A stretch of DNA of 64,000 nucleotides from Phoenix dactylifera (GCF_009389715.1 NC_052395.1:4588001-4652000), one strand, 5' to 3'. Shown: positions 9,320 through 22,150, counted from the stretch's first letter. Program-made: numbers and translations. Notes: generated from the letters alone by a model not told the origin.

Positions 9320-12300
9320 TGTAATGTCCGGGCCCAAAACCAACTGTGCCCAATACTTTTGAGGCCCAGTTAGGGGTGTTGGGCCAAAAAATTTTTAGTG
9401 GGCCATACTGGACCCATGGGTGGCAGCTGGGGAGGGCTGCCACCTCATGCTGAGGGTGAGTTGATAGGGCCCCAACTGGCCGGCAGAGGGAGGGCCCGCT
9501 CTTAGGGACCCTTGATCATGCAAAACAGGAGCCTGCCACCTCTCAGCCTTGCTGGCAGGCCAAGCCGGCTCGCCTGAAGACAAGGGGGCAGCTGGAGGCT
9601 CCTGGAGCAAGGGGGAGGAGTGGATGGGACCTCTCCATAGAGGTCTCATTTCCTAAGCACGGCCATCTAAACCCTCAGCTTGAACTCAAAATTTCTGTAC
9701 CCTCTCACCCTCTAAGCCCCTCTGGAACACTATACCAGAGAAGCCGAACCCCTGGAGCTGGAGGTGGAGGAGCTCTGCAGCCCCAGGAGCGGAAGGAGGG
9801 TTCTCTTAAGGAGGTACTGCTCGGCGCAGCTAACCCAGAGCCAGGTAAGGTCCGGTCTCCTTAAATAAATAGATTAAACAAGACAGGAAGAAGGAGGAGT
9901 TCCTCCGTAGGGTGTTCTTTCCCCAGTTTCTCTATCGAAACAGAGAGAAAGAAAGCCACAGGGAGGAAAGGAAGGGGAGATGGCCAATGGATACCACCCC
10001 GGGCCAGACCCACGCTCTCGGGCAGGCCATGGACCGGCCTGAGTATAACTCAGGCCCGGCCCAGGCCCAGTAACTGAGCTGGGCAGAGCCCACTGAGCTC
10101 GGCCCAGGCCTAGTGCCACTGGGCCGAGCCCAACAGGACTCGTCCTGCGGGGCAGCCCGAGCCACGGTTGCCCTAGGTCATCCGGTGCGGCCACAGGGCT
10201 GCCAGCCCGGAGAAGAGGCCGAGGTGCCACCGTGAAAGAAAAGCCAGAGAAGGAAGAAAAGAAAGAGAGAAAAATAAAATAAAATAAAACGTAAAAGATC
10301 ACCGGACCCTTGAGGCTTCATCCTCTTCGGCCATACCTCGTCGTGGATGGAGCGGGTGGAGACTCTTAGGTATAATCCGGATCTCGACCCATCTCCGAAC
10401 CCCTTTCCCCTCTCCGGCATCACTTCGGAGAAGAGGAAGGGTCGGCCTTCCGCTGCTATTGCTCCGAGGTGGGAACCCCGACTCGGCCGAAGGGCTGGGA
10501 AAGTTCCACCCTGATTGCCAACAAGAGGAAGGGGAGAAGACGACTAGGGTTCCGGTGGAGAAGGAAAGAGAGAGAGGGCGGAGGGTGGCTTCGGCCGGAG
10601 GCGGAGAAGAGGGCCGAAGGACCGGCCGGAGCAACCGAGGTTTTCGATAGAAACAAAGGGGAGAAGAGAGAGAGAGAGAGAGTGACCGAAGGAGAGAGAG
10701 GAGAGCGGGAGATGAAGAGGCGGAAGCCTCTGGAAGGTCGGAGAAAAACTCCTTAATGGGTCCGGCCTAACGGGTCGGCTTCCGGTCCGAATCCGAAACC
10801 TGTTAGGCCCAAAAGAAAACGAAAAAGAAAAAAAAAAGAAAAAGAAAATGGGTTTAGCCAAATCTGACTAAACCCGAGCCCAATCGGATTAGGCTAAAGT
10901 CTGGACGAGCCCAAACTATAAATTGGGTTAAATCCGAACCAAATTAAATTAAATTGAAATAGGTCCGAACTCAATTAAGCTGAGTTAATCTCAGCAGACC
11001 TAGTTGATTATGAATCATGCCCAATTCAAGCCCAATTCAACGGACAGAAGGTCAAATTGACCTAGGGCTAATCCTGACTCTGGCACAAATGAGCCACATT
11101 GATCCTAAACCCAAAATTTAACTTGGGATTAAGCCTATTGACCAAATTAGAAGGCTCCAACGTGGGTAAATTGGACTTGGGCCAAATCCTTGAATGGGAT
11201 CCAAACAAGTAAACTCATAATTTAACTGAGAAGTTATGTATTAAACAAACGGAGAATAATGTGATCCCTATGATGTTGTGCAAGGTGATTAAGGATCCGT
11301 CATCTGGACTAGTCAAACGTGGGAAAGCGAATTACTGTAAGTAACTTGTCTTAATTTTATTATAGATCATGAATACGCTTCATTACCAAAATTATAAGTG
11401 TAAGTAACCCGTCTTAACCTTATTGTAAATCATGTGTTATCTATAAGATTCGTGAAAAATGAAAGCATTCTGTTCTAATCCTATGAATTATGGATCATGC
11501 ATACAAGTAGCATGTGTTAGTCATAGAAATTAGGGTTATGCATACATCATGCTTATACAGATTTTAAAATATTACGCATATAAGATGATTGGGATTTCGT
11601 TACCATAATTGCACTTAATATTAGTAATTATGGTGTAAGATGATGAATTGCCTCTAGCTAAGTGTACCACTTGCAAGAAGTACTATGTATGGACTCTTAG
11701 ATGCTACGGGCTGAATGTAACTGAGCTCGCCCCGCCAGTGGCCGTAGAATAACTAAGTTCGCCCCGCCAGTGGCCGTATAATAACTGAGCTCGCCCTGCC
11801 AGTGGCCGATAATGACTCCGTCGTAACATCGGAGGTTGTAAACCACGGCATGCCGGTATACGATCTTACAGGGTATATTTACATAAAGATTTGCAATAAC
11901 ATACATAACATGATTATTGATTCAGTATGAATATTTTATCATGATGAATTGTTAGACAACATACATATCAGCTTCTCAAACCCTGTTTAAACATGTTCAA
12001 CATATTAATTGATCTGTTAAGATTATGCAGGATTACTTACTAAGCCATGTAGCTCATACCATTTTATTGGTATTTTCTTTCAGATCCTCACCATTGATAG
12101 CTGCCAAAGACTTTTTCTTTTGTATCAGGGCTTCTTCCTTTTGGGGTAAAACAAATATACGTTTGTATACATAAAATATGTAGAAGCCTGTATTTTGTAC
12201 CACTGAGCATGTGTACTAAAAATGCTTTAATATATGAAAGTTTGACTGGTTTGACTACCCTGTTACCCATGTATGAGGCTGCGTACTATTGTGGGTGGTA

Positions 12301-12348
12301 GTCGGCAATAGCACGGCCGTGTCACGGATCCGGATCCGGAGCATGACA
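9320..12348 (+). mobile_element. Solo LTR, Del/Tekay-type Ty3/Gypsy
   Basis: A 3.0-kb block begins TGTAATGTCCGGG and ends CCGGAGCATGACA, the terminal pattern of chromovirus Del/Tekay LTRs. It has no internal coding region. The flanking five bases (AGACG at 9315-9319, GGATG at 12349-12353) match at only three positions, so a target duplication is at best decayed. Inside are a GC-rich part (9.4-10.8 kb), an AT-rich part and a triple repeat at 11.70-11.81 kb. Orientation is taken from the end motifs. It could also be an edge of an unseen longer element. Confidence 0.5.
11701..11812. repeat. Three tandem units in the solo LTR
   Basis: Three units of about 37 bp share AACTGAGCTCGCCC and GCCAGTGGCCG. 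The second has a few substitutions. They lie in the 3' third of the solo LTR. Confidence 0.8.
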
Positions 12349-13893
12349 GGATGCCTCGTGGAGATTCTACAAACTTGGATTTAGCGTTATAGGTATTTTT
12401 CTATTTCATTATTTATATTTATATTGTTTGATTGTTACCATTAAGGTGATCTAGGCTTATAAGGGTTTCATGTTAAGAAACTTTATTAAGAAATTTTTTT
12501 AAAATCCCTAGCTTCCGCTGCCCATTACACATGATCGGAACCCTACATCTCCTACATCTCCCACGATCCAAATTCCTACACTTTTCATTGAAAATCCACA
12601 TTCGGATCGAATTCCTCGAGTTCAGCCCGTCCGCGAGTTCCAGAATTTTCAGAAAGAGTCGACCTTCCCGATCTTGAGTCGACTCCATGTCGCCTCAAGT
12701 CGACTCCTCCCCCTTCGAGTCGACTCCAAAGTCCATCCGAGTTGACCCCAGAGCTTCACAGGTCGAAACCGACTGAGACGACAGAGAGCTCCTTCCCCTG
12801 ATACGCCCAGCGAGTTGACCCCACTTGGGAAAACAGAACAAGTCGTTCTCTAGCTTCTCTGAGAGAGTCGACCCCAGCCCATCTCGAATCGACCCCTCTT
12901 TACTTCGAGTCGACCCCTGCGCCACTAATCCAATTAGGTCAAACCCTAATTAAACCCAAAATTGAATTCAATTCAATTTGGCTCATCCTTAGTCCATTTA
13001 CTCAATCAAATTGAGTTTATTAGTAATCTAATTACTAATTAATCCTCCAATAATTACTTTAATTATTTTATAGGATAATTTGCCAATCGAATTGACCAAA
13101 TTATTCTTAAATGATTCTCAATCATCCATCAGCCATCTTGATCAAACAGGAAACTTTTATGCGTGTGACCTCATAGGTTCGAACCTAAGCCGGTAGTATA
13201 GGAACGATTTCCAGCACTAATCGATGTGACCATCTAGCAATGGTACCCAACGTCCGGATAGGCCGAATATATGCGAAGCAAATATTCTAAAATCTTGGAC
13301 TATGGTTACTGTATAATTTATCCCTTTGACTCCTAATGCTAGGATAACCTCAGAGTTCTGTCAACTCTCTAATCAGTACATCCATTATGTGATCAACTTT
13401 AGAAATCCTGTGACTCATCACAAAGATTATCCTGGCGAAGGTTTTGCTAAATTGAACACAAAGCATTATCTCCTGTTTCCAGGAGAGGTCAATTTCATCT
13501 TGACTCATGCACTGATTTCGCAAGTACTTGACTTCACCTAGTAACCTTCCGTTCCAGAATTAGAAATTTTGCTAGTCCGATACCAAAGTACAGTGAGTTG
13601 CTTGCTAATCACTGTGGTGATCTCAGGTCTGAGGGATACTTATATCCATATCCACTCGGAACATCTCTTGACAGTAGAGCATTCCGGAATTGGTCACATT
13701 CAGTGAAATGTACTCCTACACTTCACCTGTGTGACATATCAGTGTCTCCACACTTCTTGGTTAAGAGGACAACCAACATATATGTCACACAACGACCTAA
13801 TCTCAATAATACTGTCATCCTAGTAATAGCATATCATTTGATCGCGAACAGATTTAAAGACTTAAAGATAAATCCTCCTTTATCATAAAATAA
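12349..13893. other. Unclassified repeat-derived sequence
   Basis: No host gene is recognised. The first 200 bp may be the end of a Copia LTR. A GAGTCGACTC array lies at 12655-12915. The remainder (12.96-13.89 kb) is non-coding sequence of a type common in plant LTR elements. Short open frames here show no known domain. The segment ends sharply at a GA-rich, then GC-rich patch. Confidence 0.4.
12655..12915. repeat. GAGTCGACTC array outside the two Sireviruses
   Basis: About nine exact or degenerate copies (GAGTCGACTCC, GAGTTGACCCC, GAGTCGACCCC) occur in 260 bp. The units are more decayed than those at 7350-8190, many reading GACCCC. This suggests an older copy of the same repeat type. Confidence 0.8.
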
Positions 13894-13895
13894 GT

Positions 13896-14250
13896 CCTAA
13901 GGAGAGGGAGAGGAGAGGGAGAAGAGAGAGGCTCGGAGGTGAACCTAGGGGAAGGAAAGATGGGGGTTTTATCGCCTCATCGTAACGGCCCTCCGCTGCA
14001 AAAATCGCGGCGGTCGAGCGAGATCCGAGGCCGCGAATTGGCCGCGGATTGACTGGGGGGGCGCCGCGGGTATTTCGCGGCGGTCGAGCGAGATCCACGG
14101 CCGCGAATTGGCCGCGGATTGACTGATCCCGCGGCACCTTTGCCCCGTTTGTCCCCGGAGGAGCTGGAGAGGATCGCAATCGCGATCCTCTGTTCCGGTT
14201 CCTCCCAAATTGAATCGGGGCTGAAGTCGGCAGCCCCCCCCCCAAACAGA
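13896..14250. repeat. GC-rich patch with 51-bp direct duplication
   Basis: A GA-rich lead-in is followed by about 270 GC-rich bases, unlike the AT-rich intron to its right. Units at 14005-14055 and 14075-14125 are nearly identical (period 70). A near-perfect palindrome GGATCGC/GCGATCC sits at 14171-14188, and a run of ten C at 14236-14245 closes it. Overlapping minus-strand frames here look compositional. The origin is unknown: a captured 5' UTR/CpG-rich exon or a repeat end. Confidence 0.5.
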
Positions 14251-14857
14251 AACACTTAAGATAACACTTTCTACACAACACCTTACTATGAGATTCAGCA
14301 CTGTTGATGTCTTTCTAAGTAACGCAAAACCTCTTCAAACATAGTTACATCTCAACTGCAGAAATCCTAGCAGCATTTGGATGTATCAAGAAAGGAGGCT
14401 AATGTTAATTTTGCATGGTGTTCTAAGAAAGAACTTATTATTTCTGTAGCACCAATCAAGCCATGTTTGAGAACCTCTTTTTAAAGTAAAAAAAACTCCA
14501 ATATTGTAACTAATATTGTAAGAAACTAACGCAATAGGCAGCTTCATGCTATGACTAGACTTATAATATTACATAACCTCATTTTATTTTCTCCAAGGAG
14601 GAGCCCACATGCAGAGTTAAACTAACTGCGACTGATCTTTTGGAAAAGCCAGACCAGCAGGCACCTACTACAGGTCAATCAGATTTTACAGGAGAAATTT
14701 AGACATAGTAAGTTTGTTGGAATCCAGAACCTCTCAGATGATCTTGTAGGGTTCCCTGTGACATGTATTCATAGACAAGTGCCAGGTAATTTCCATCCCT
14801 GCAGTAGCCAATCAAAGAAACCAGGTTCCTGTGATGAACTCTCGTCAAGTGCTGGGC

Positions 14858-15610
14858 CTGCAACAGAATCCAGCACATTGTCAGATTTGAAGATGCCCTG
14901 TCAAGCTGCCCAATGATACCACATATAAGGGTTAAAAATAGAGTTTCAAGCCTTCAATCTAGTCGGTGACTGAAGATGAAAAAGGGAGACGCAGGAATGT
15001 CTGAAGAGACCACTTATCCCACACCCAAAAAATTTTGGCATTACAATAAATCAACTTTATTTGGGATTGTAGCACTTCTTACATGGGTTTTCTTGGTAAG
15101 CTTAAATTCATATCCATGGACACATTGCATCCAACATACCATTCCAAGTGTATCTCCTATTAACAATCAGATATCACATAGATGCAAATCAAACGTCTAG
15201 AGACCCCTTAAAGGGCTCTGCCTCCATGCATACTCTGATATGGTATACGAGCAAAATAATGCAGGATGCAACTTTTGAAGCACAAAGGGGAAGTTCTGAT
15301 ATGACAGAACTTCTTAGCAAGAATTTTGTATTGACAAGCACAATATAACAGAGTAACAGACCCTTTAAGAAAAAAGTACCATAAGGGAGAGTTGGCATTG
15401 AGGATCCCCTAGACGACAGGATAACCACTATGGTCGAGCATCTTACAACTGCAAATTTGGAGCTAAATAGGGTATCCTTGCATAGCATATTCAAGCATAC
15501 AAAAACACCTTAACGTAATACCATAACACCATACTTCAATTCCAGTTTTAGTTGTACCTTGATGTTGTTATTTTAAATATCAAAGATCTGAGTGGATTTG
15601 AATAAATTAC
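14858..15610 (-). other. RLK intron 9
   Basis: This is intronic sequence between kinase exons. No transposon, RNA gene or strong repeat is seen. Confidence 0.7.
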
Positions 15611-16135
15611 CTCAGCCAGAAACTCCTTTGTCCCTTGTGATGATGATTGAGAGCGCAACTTGACTGCAATTTGGGTACCATTATCTAAGTACCCATGGTA
15701 GACAGTTCCAAATCCTCCTCTGCCGATAACCCTTTGAAAGTTGTTAGTTATGTCCTCCAACTCTTGATACGTGAATTGCCTATTCGCAAGTTGCAATGGA
15801 CCATCATCATGATCCTTTACCTGTGGCCTCACAGAGGTCTCTGAGACCAAGCCTTCCAAAGAAAACAGATTTACAGGTTATGGATTAAGGTATTAAGTAC
15901 ATAACCATCCTAGTACTTTCTCATTTTAACTAAGCTGAAATTGAGTAGGGCACGTTCACAAGCTAAGATATGCTGTAAGAAAATTTTACCTGGCTTCCTT
16001 ATCATTTTGTACACAATGAATACCACCACTAACAGTATCACCATAGAAGCTATTGAGAGAGACACAATGAGAGGTGTGTTAAGCTTCTTCTCCAGCTCAC
16101 ATGAATTCCCATCGGAACAAGTACTTCGATCAATT

Positions 16136-17957
16136 CTAGCATTAGATAAATTTTATAGCTTATGAGCAGGAATCAAAGCTAGAGAAGTAAAATATGGGGC
16201 CTAAAATAAGAAGTGAGAGTCCAACAGAAATTTAATCAATGGAATTCATGCAATTCCTTTCCATATTACACGTGCAATAGAATATAAGAAAGCATCACAT
16301 AAGTCAATACGCTGCTCATGAAATGTTTGCATCAAGAAGAATTGAATACACTTAGGGTGTGAGGATCACCAATGCCTATCACAACAGTCGCGACTTAGCT
16401 TTGGGTCCCAGGACCCAGCTCAGAAGTAGCTCAACTGTGACTTACCTTCATGGTGATGGGGTATAAAATAAGGAAAGAAAATCTCAAGTTACGAAGATGA
16501 TTTTCATTGGAAGGCTTTATTGGTCAATAGTCGAGTTTACAGTTCGCCGAAGATTCAAAGAACTGTCTCAGATCTTAATGTGATTCAATTGATACAATTC
16601 ATTGAAATAATGAAACTTTCCAACTCTACAGGTGGTTATAGCTTCCAATTTTTATCAGCAGCACTAACTTTTAACCAATTGGTTGACATGCGATTCATGA
16701 TTTAGAAACTCGCTCAAGACACAGGACACCTTGTTATCTAATTCCTAAGTATGTGTCATACCAAGATTCTTACTTTGACTCAGGAACAGCTAACACAGGA
16801 CTGGGAGGCCTTGTGCAAACTTAAGCACTTACAGAGAGTGTTTTTAAAACTGTCAGCCAGCCAGAAGATTGTTACAATTATCTTTTTTAAGATAATTGGA
16901 TTTTTCAAGTGGAATCAAGGCTCACTAGAAAGGCAACAAAATATATAAAAGATTTAGCATAGCTGATTTAAAAAGGTTAGGTTTCAAGTTGACTGAATAA
17001 TAGAACTGATTAGATATGACACTTCATGAAGATCTGAATTTTGTCGCAATGATGCTACTTTGAGATAGGATTAAATTAAACAATTCCTTCCATTGTTCGC
17101 TCTTTAAGGAGTAAATTGGCTCCTTTTTTTTTATTTCTTAAGTATGTTGGGAGCTCTATTAGGAACAAGAATGCAACACAGAAAAATTTATGTGTGGCAA
17201 GTCTTTGCTAGTTCCTAAATAATTGCCAACACCTCCGAACTCACCTCCCCCCTCCCCAACAAAAAAAAAAAACAAAAAACACAAGAAAAGAAAAGTTTTG
17301 AGGAGTTTTTGGCTTCTTTATTCCATGTCCATACTCAAGGAGAAAACTCAATTAAACTAGGCAGGCTTTACTTATGCTGCCAGATCTACCAAAGTTATCC
17401 TTTTCCTAATCTCTTCTCTGACTATTTCTATTTTTATTTGTTCACATAAGCCATATAAAAGCTTATAGGTAAGCCTCATATCCCTTTTCCATAAACTTAA
17501 TGAAAACATTCTTCATTCATTACTATTCACACTTTGATAAGCAGCTATATTAACTCACTTGTCTTCAGAAGTTTCATAATTTGATGATTTCTCTGCAAAG
17601 TTTCATTAAAATCCCAACAAAATACTACTCTCAATCCCTAGTTTTCACTCTTCATCTCCACATATTTTCAATCAAAATAGACGCATCTAGAGTTCGAGCT
17701 TATTAAAATCTTGCATTTAACAACAATTCAAGTGGGCCTACTGCTGACAGCCCTTATGAATTCAATCGATAACTTACATGTTTTCTGACAACAGCTAATA
17801 ACCTACGCTGGCCCATAGGAATTCCAATGCTACAAGAGTCATATTCATAATACATTAATCTAATAACAAATCTGTTTGAATTCCCTTTCCGTGCATCAAA
17901 TCATAATTTATAAAACATTGTGGGAAGGACTTGATAGTTTTGGAGAGTAAAACAGAC
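16136..17957 (-). other. RLK intron 7
   Basis: This is a 1.8-kb AT-rich intron with a poly-A run near 17260. I see no coding or mobile element signature. Confidence 0.65.
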
Positions 17958-18193
17958 CTTAACATGAGGGAACCATTCTTTGATCTTCTAAGGAGACCAG
18001 GAGGAATTGGTCCAGTGAGTTGGTTACCTGTCAAATCTCTGCACAAAAGAAGCACGATGATGATGAGGCATCAAACTTTTTTATCATTAATCATCTAAAT
18101 CACAAGGACATGAATACTTACAATAGTTTAAGGGATGATAGTGCTGCCAGAAGATCAGGTATTGTCCCTGTTAAGTTGTTGTACGACAAATCC

Positions 18194-20238
18194 CTAACAT
18201 GACAAGTCATTAATGAAACATTAGTGTACTAAAAAATTCAAAAATGTTTATGCCATTGCAATGCTACTTCATGTAAGACAATATCTATTATTCTGACCAT
18301 ATCATAACACCAACTAAAGCAGCAGAACAAAGAGGGAAAAAACTTCCATATGTTATAGCAGGAAGAATTCACACTCAGATGCAAACAGATAAGTATAACT
18401 GGGAAGTTTTCTTTATTGCTAATTCACATATAGGACAGATACTGTGTACCCAATGTGGACAGTCCACTGCTCCTGTATGGTCCTAGAATTCTAGCCATGG
18501 GTGTTGATTTCATTCAAGGTATTCATTTGTTGGAGGAAAGTCCACCAGTAGTATTCAACGTGATTATATCACCTGCTATATTGTAAAAGGTTTTTTTATA
18601 CCACAAATTGGAATATGGAGTAGCATTTGCAGCTGTAAAATTCATTAAGTTTTATGAACACCATTTTACAATATTAAATGAACAATATTATGAATACCAA
18701 CCTCATTCAGTAAAGAACATCACATGCTTGGCCACCACACCCACCAAAGTCTGACATTGGGGAAAGCAGTTACAGTTTATGGTGTTTATTGTCATAACAT
18801 TATTCATGCTACATGGTCAACATGATTGGGTTATCTCAGGTGCAAATCAAACATCATGTCAAAAGCATATGGAATTACAACGTGTCAGGTAGGCAAGGTC
18901 AGATAAACATCCTTTGGGCATTTTGAAGTAAAAGACAGGAGAACTAACCTTGGCTTTGCTTGCTACATACATGCTACTTGCTGAAACTTATGCTTAGTTT
19001 AGAAAAGGAATAGGGATTTCTCAAGACAATTCCATCTATTCTCAGAAAAGGATAAAACAGGATAAAGCTTAATACGTGCTTTCACAAAATGTGGTTATAC
19101 CATGTAATGGTTATTACATTGTACATATAGACAAATCACCGGTATAGCAATTACTTTTTGGCTAAAAACACAAAAATGCTATTGCTTCGTCCCTCCTTAA
19201 GTGATAAATGGAGTCTTTTGGTCATTTCAAAAGTGAAATCGGGATAGGAAGGTCTGATAGCCATGGCCTAAGCTAATGGCCACCAAACTTAGAACTAGGT
19301 ACTGTGTGAGATAACCAAAACAGCCAAGAATAGATAATTCCAATGCAAAAGATGGTTTGTTTAGTTAGAATAGGCCCTTGTCACCCATTATCCACCTTTT
19401 ATCTCATTTTCAAACTGAGCATTTGTTGTGGCAGGTCACTTCCAGCAAAACAGTTTGTCTAAGACTCCATATTACTACCCTTATCTGGCATTGCATTTCC
19501 AAACAACCAGCTTAATGGTTGTGGTGTCAGACCTTTTCTTTTTTGAGTGCTGCTTCCCAGCACCATTCCATTCCCTGGTGAGAGCACCAATCACCCATGG
19601 CACAGTCAGGGATTGGTGCGATACATAAGGTCATGTAACAGAGACCCCGTGTGGTGAAGCATTTTCTTTCATTCTTCCTATTTTGGGAATGACAGATCAC
19701 TTCCAATCATTTTAATCCCCAAGGTTTGAAGCTAGAGCTTCCTCCAAATGGAAAAGGCATACAGCCTATACATCTGATCGAATATCTTTTGCAGAAATGC
19801 ATTGAAGGATATGGATTCTTATCTCAGACAGCAACCAGTGTTCTGCGCTGGCTGGTTAGATTCTGATTTGGAGATAAGTTAGGACATTTATCCAGGACAG
19901 GAAACTGATGGCTGCCTTTTTACGGCATGGAGACATTTTTGCTGCAATCAAGGCCCAAAAAAACAGCAGGAATGGCTGGCTGTTGTTAAAGATGAGACAT
20001 CTGAGTTGCCCCCATGAAAACCAACCTCATTTGTTACAATGTTTTCTCATTCTTTTCTTGTCATATTTAAGTCTGTATTCATATGATATCCATAATAGTT
20101 CTCCTCTTCAGGGTAGAACAATTGACCATTAGAGCAAGAGAAAATAAATTCCCTTTGTTTAGTTCATCAGCCCTACCAAATTTTACTAGCAGTGTTATCT
20201 GAAGAGAGAATTACACTTGTGAAATCAATAACACTTAC
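18194..20238 (-). other. RLK intron 5
   Basis: This is a 2.0-kb intron. Several short open frames on the plus strand lack any domain signature and are treated as chance. No repeat was identified. Confidence 0.65.
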
Positions 20239-20310
20239 AAGTACTAAATCGCCTCGAGATTGGCAAGAGAAGTGGTTATTTCACCATTCAATCCGCTGGA
20301 TGACAAGTTT
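20239..20310 (-). pseudogene. LRR exon 5 with premature stop
   Basis: This is a 72-nt phase-2/phase-2 exon encoding LNLSSSGLNGEITTSLANLEAI, then TAG, then Y. The splice borders CAG before and GTAAGT after are good, so the stop is not a boundary error. Because the exon is a multiple of three with equal phases, its omission would keep the downstream frame and remove one repeat. Confidence 0.85.
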
Positions 20311-21729
20311 CTGCAAACCAATAGTGTTTGAGTTAGTTTCCTTTGGTGTTTTCTGAAAAAATGGACTATCACATAAGAGACATGCAATTTGCTTTCTTTA
20401 GAAACTCACAGACTAGAAATCCTTGGAGGACCGGAGATACTATAGCTGCAGTTCAAGCCATCCCAAATAAGATCTCTTGGAGCACATGGATCACCCATCC
20501 AATTTCTCTTCACCCCATACTGCAGCTTGACTGCCATGATGGCATAAACTGACATTTCCAGGAGGTAGAATAAAGCAAGCATATCAGAATATGAGCTCTC
20601 TGTTGAAAAAACATTCAAAATAAAGTAACAAAAAAGAAAAATCTATGCAAGTCATGCCAAAAAATAAGGATCAGAATCAGACTAGTAGGATTTTCTGGGG
20701 AAAGAGCGCGCAGTTCGTACAGATGAACCCTTCAAAGCATGCAAACAGTGGATAGTCTTAAGAATTAGCAAACTGTTATAGCCATGCATAGAACTGCAGT
20801 CTGTAGGGTGAGATGATTGCAATATCTTTATTCAATATGGATCGAGAAAAGAAAAGAAACTGAGCAGTCCAAACAAGGCAATGAGGCCAATATCCCCAGT
20901 ATCGATGTTCGTCTTGAATAAGAGGGTTAGAACATTGAGCCATTCACAGGTCAGATATCATAATCCTTGTATATATTCTTTATATACACAAGCAAAAGGA
21001 AAAGGGAGGGAAATACAGCATACCATCTTTTTTATCGGTAGCCACTTCCGAGAGGCGCGTGACAGAATAAACCTCCAGCCCATTAATGATTGGAGGAAGC
21101 GCAGAAGAATTCGTCGCGGCGAGAGAGAAGTTATAGTAATCCCGAACTTCAGGGTTGGTGTTGTATACGGTATCCGAGAGGAGGTAAGGGGGTTTGAACG
21201 CGCCATACCACAATTCCCCATTCAGTTTGATGTCGAACGTTCTGGAGACGTTGGCCGGGAGGGATTGGAGCTCGGCGAAGTGCATGAAGATGAAGTAGGG
21301 GAGATGGACATCGCCGCTCGGCAAGGTCAAGTAGAATTGTATCTCGGAGGAGTTCACCGGCACGGCGGCGGTCTGCGAGACGATCGAGGGCACTTGGACG
21401 AAGTCGTTGGAATGGCTTCTGACCTTGGACGCGGTGGATAGCTCGGCTCGGTAGGGCTCGTTGCTGCAGGGCTCCCAGAAGCGATCGAAGGGGTCGACGG
21501 GATACCTGGACAAATTAATACAGCGTGGGACAGTGAAAGCGGGCGGGACGTCCTGCTCAAACGGGCAACCGGCTGGATGGAACAATGCTATTCGGACTAA
21601 CGTAAGCGGATGGGGATTGGCTATACCACTTAAAATAATTATTTTGTTTTTTGTTGTGCTGAAATTCCTTATTCCTAGATGGAAAAGTGCATGTTTGAAG
21701 GCGTTCTAATTCAAAAATAAAATAGAGTT

Positions 21730-22150
21730 TTTTTGGAATAAATATTCTTCTAAAAATTTAAATTTGTGTGAATATCTTCTTAAAATTTATATTTTTTTGT
21801 GCACCCTCATAAAATACTGTTTTTTCAAAAATACCCCTAATATAACGATTCTTCTAACCCATTAATAAAAACTATATTTATTTTAATTAAAAATAAAATA
21901 AAATTTTGAAATTACTTTTTTGTCCTCCACCGTGATCGCCTTATAAATATTTTTTTTACGCATCTACCCATTAAAGATATTTTAGTCATTTTAATTTGAA
22001 ACCATTAATTTTTTAATGGCGTTAGATAGCATGGGTACATACACAAAAATAAGGATAAAAAAAAAATAAAATAGCAAAACAAATATTTTGCGAGGGTATG
22101 CATCTAAATATTAATTTTGGAAGGATATTCATGCAAAAAAAATTCAATAA
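21730..22150. mobile_element. Long-TIR MITE, copy 1
   Basis: This AT-rich element of about 420 bp has inverted ends. The left side reads GTGAATATCTTCTTAAAATT then CACCCTCATAAAATAC. The reverse complement of the right side reads CATGAATATCCTTCCAAAATT then ATACCCTCGCAAAATA. An internal core CTAATATAACGATTCTTCTAAC is shared in opposite orientation with the copy at 36.76-37.18 kb. There is no coding capacity. Exact ends and target duplication are not certain. The long terminal repeats suggest a Mutator-like or foldback origin, which is inference. Confidence 0.7.

Noticed and set aside
9874-10861. Many ORFs in both strands of a GC-rich stretch
   Set aside because: GC-rich LTR sequence gives long chance frames; Pro/Arg/Ser-rich text without known domain.
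13883-14301. Three overlapping minus-strand ORFs
   Set aside because: They arise from the GC-rich duplicated patch; all frames look equally open, which is typical of base composition.
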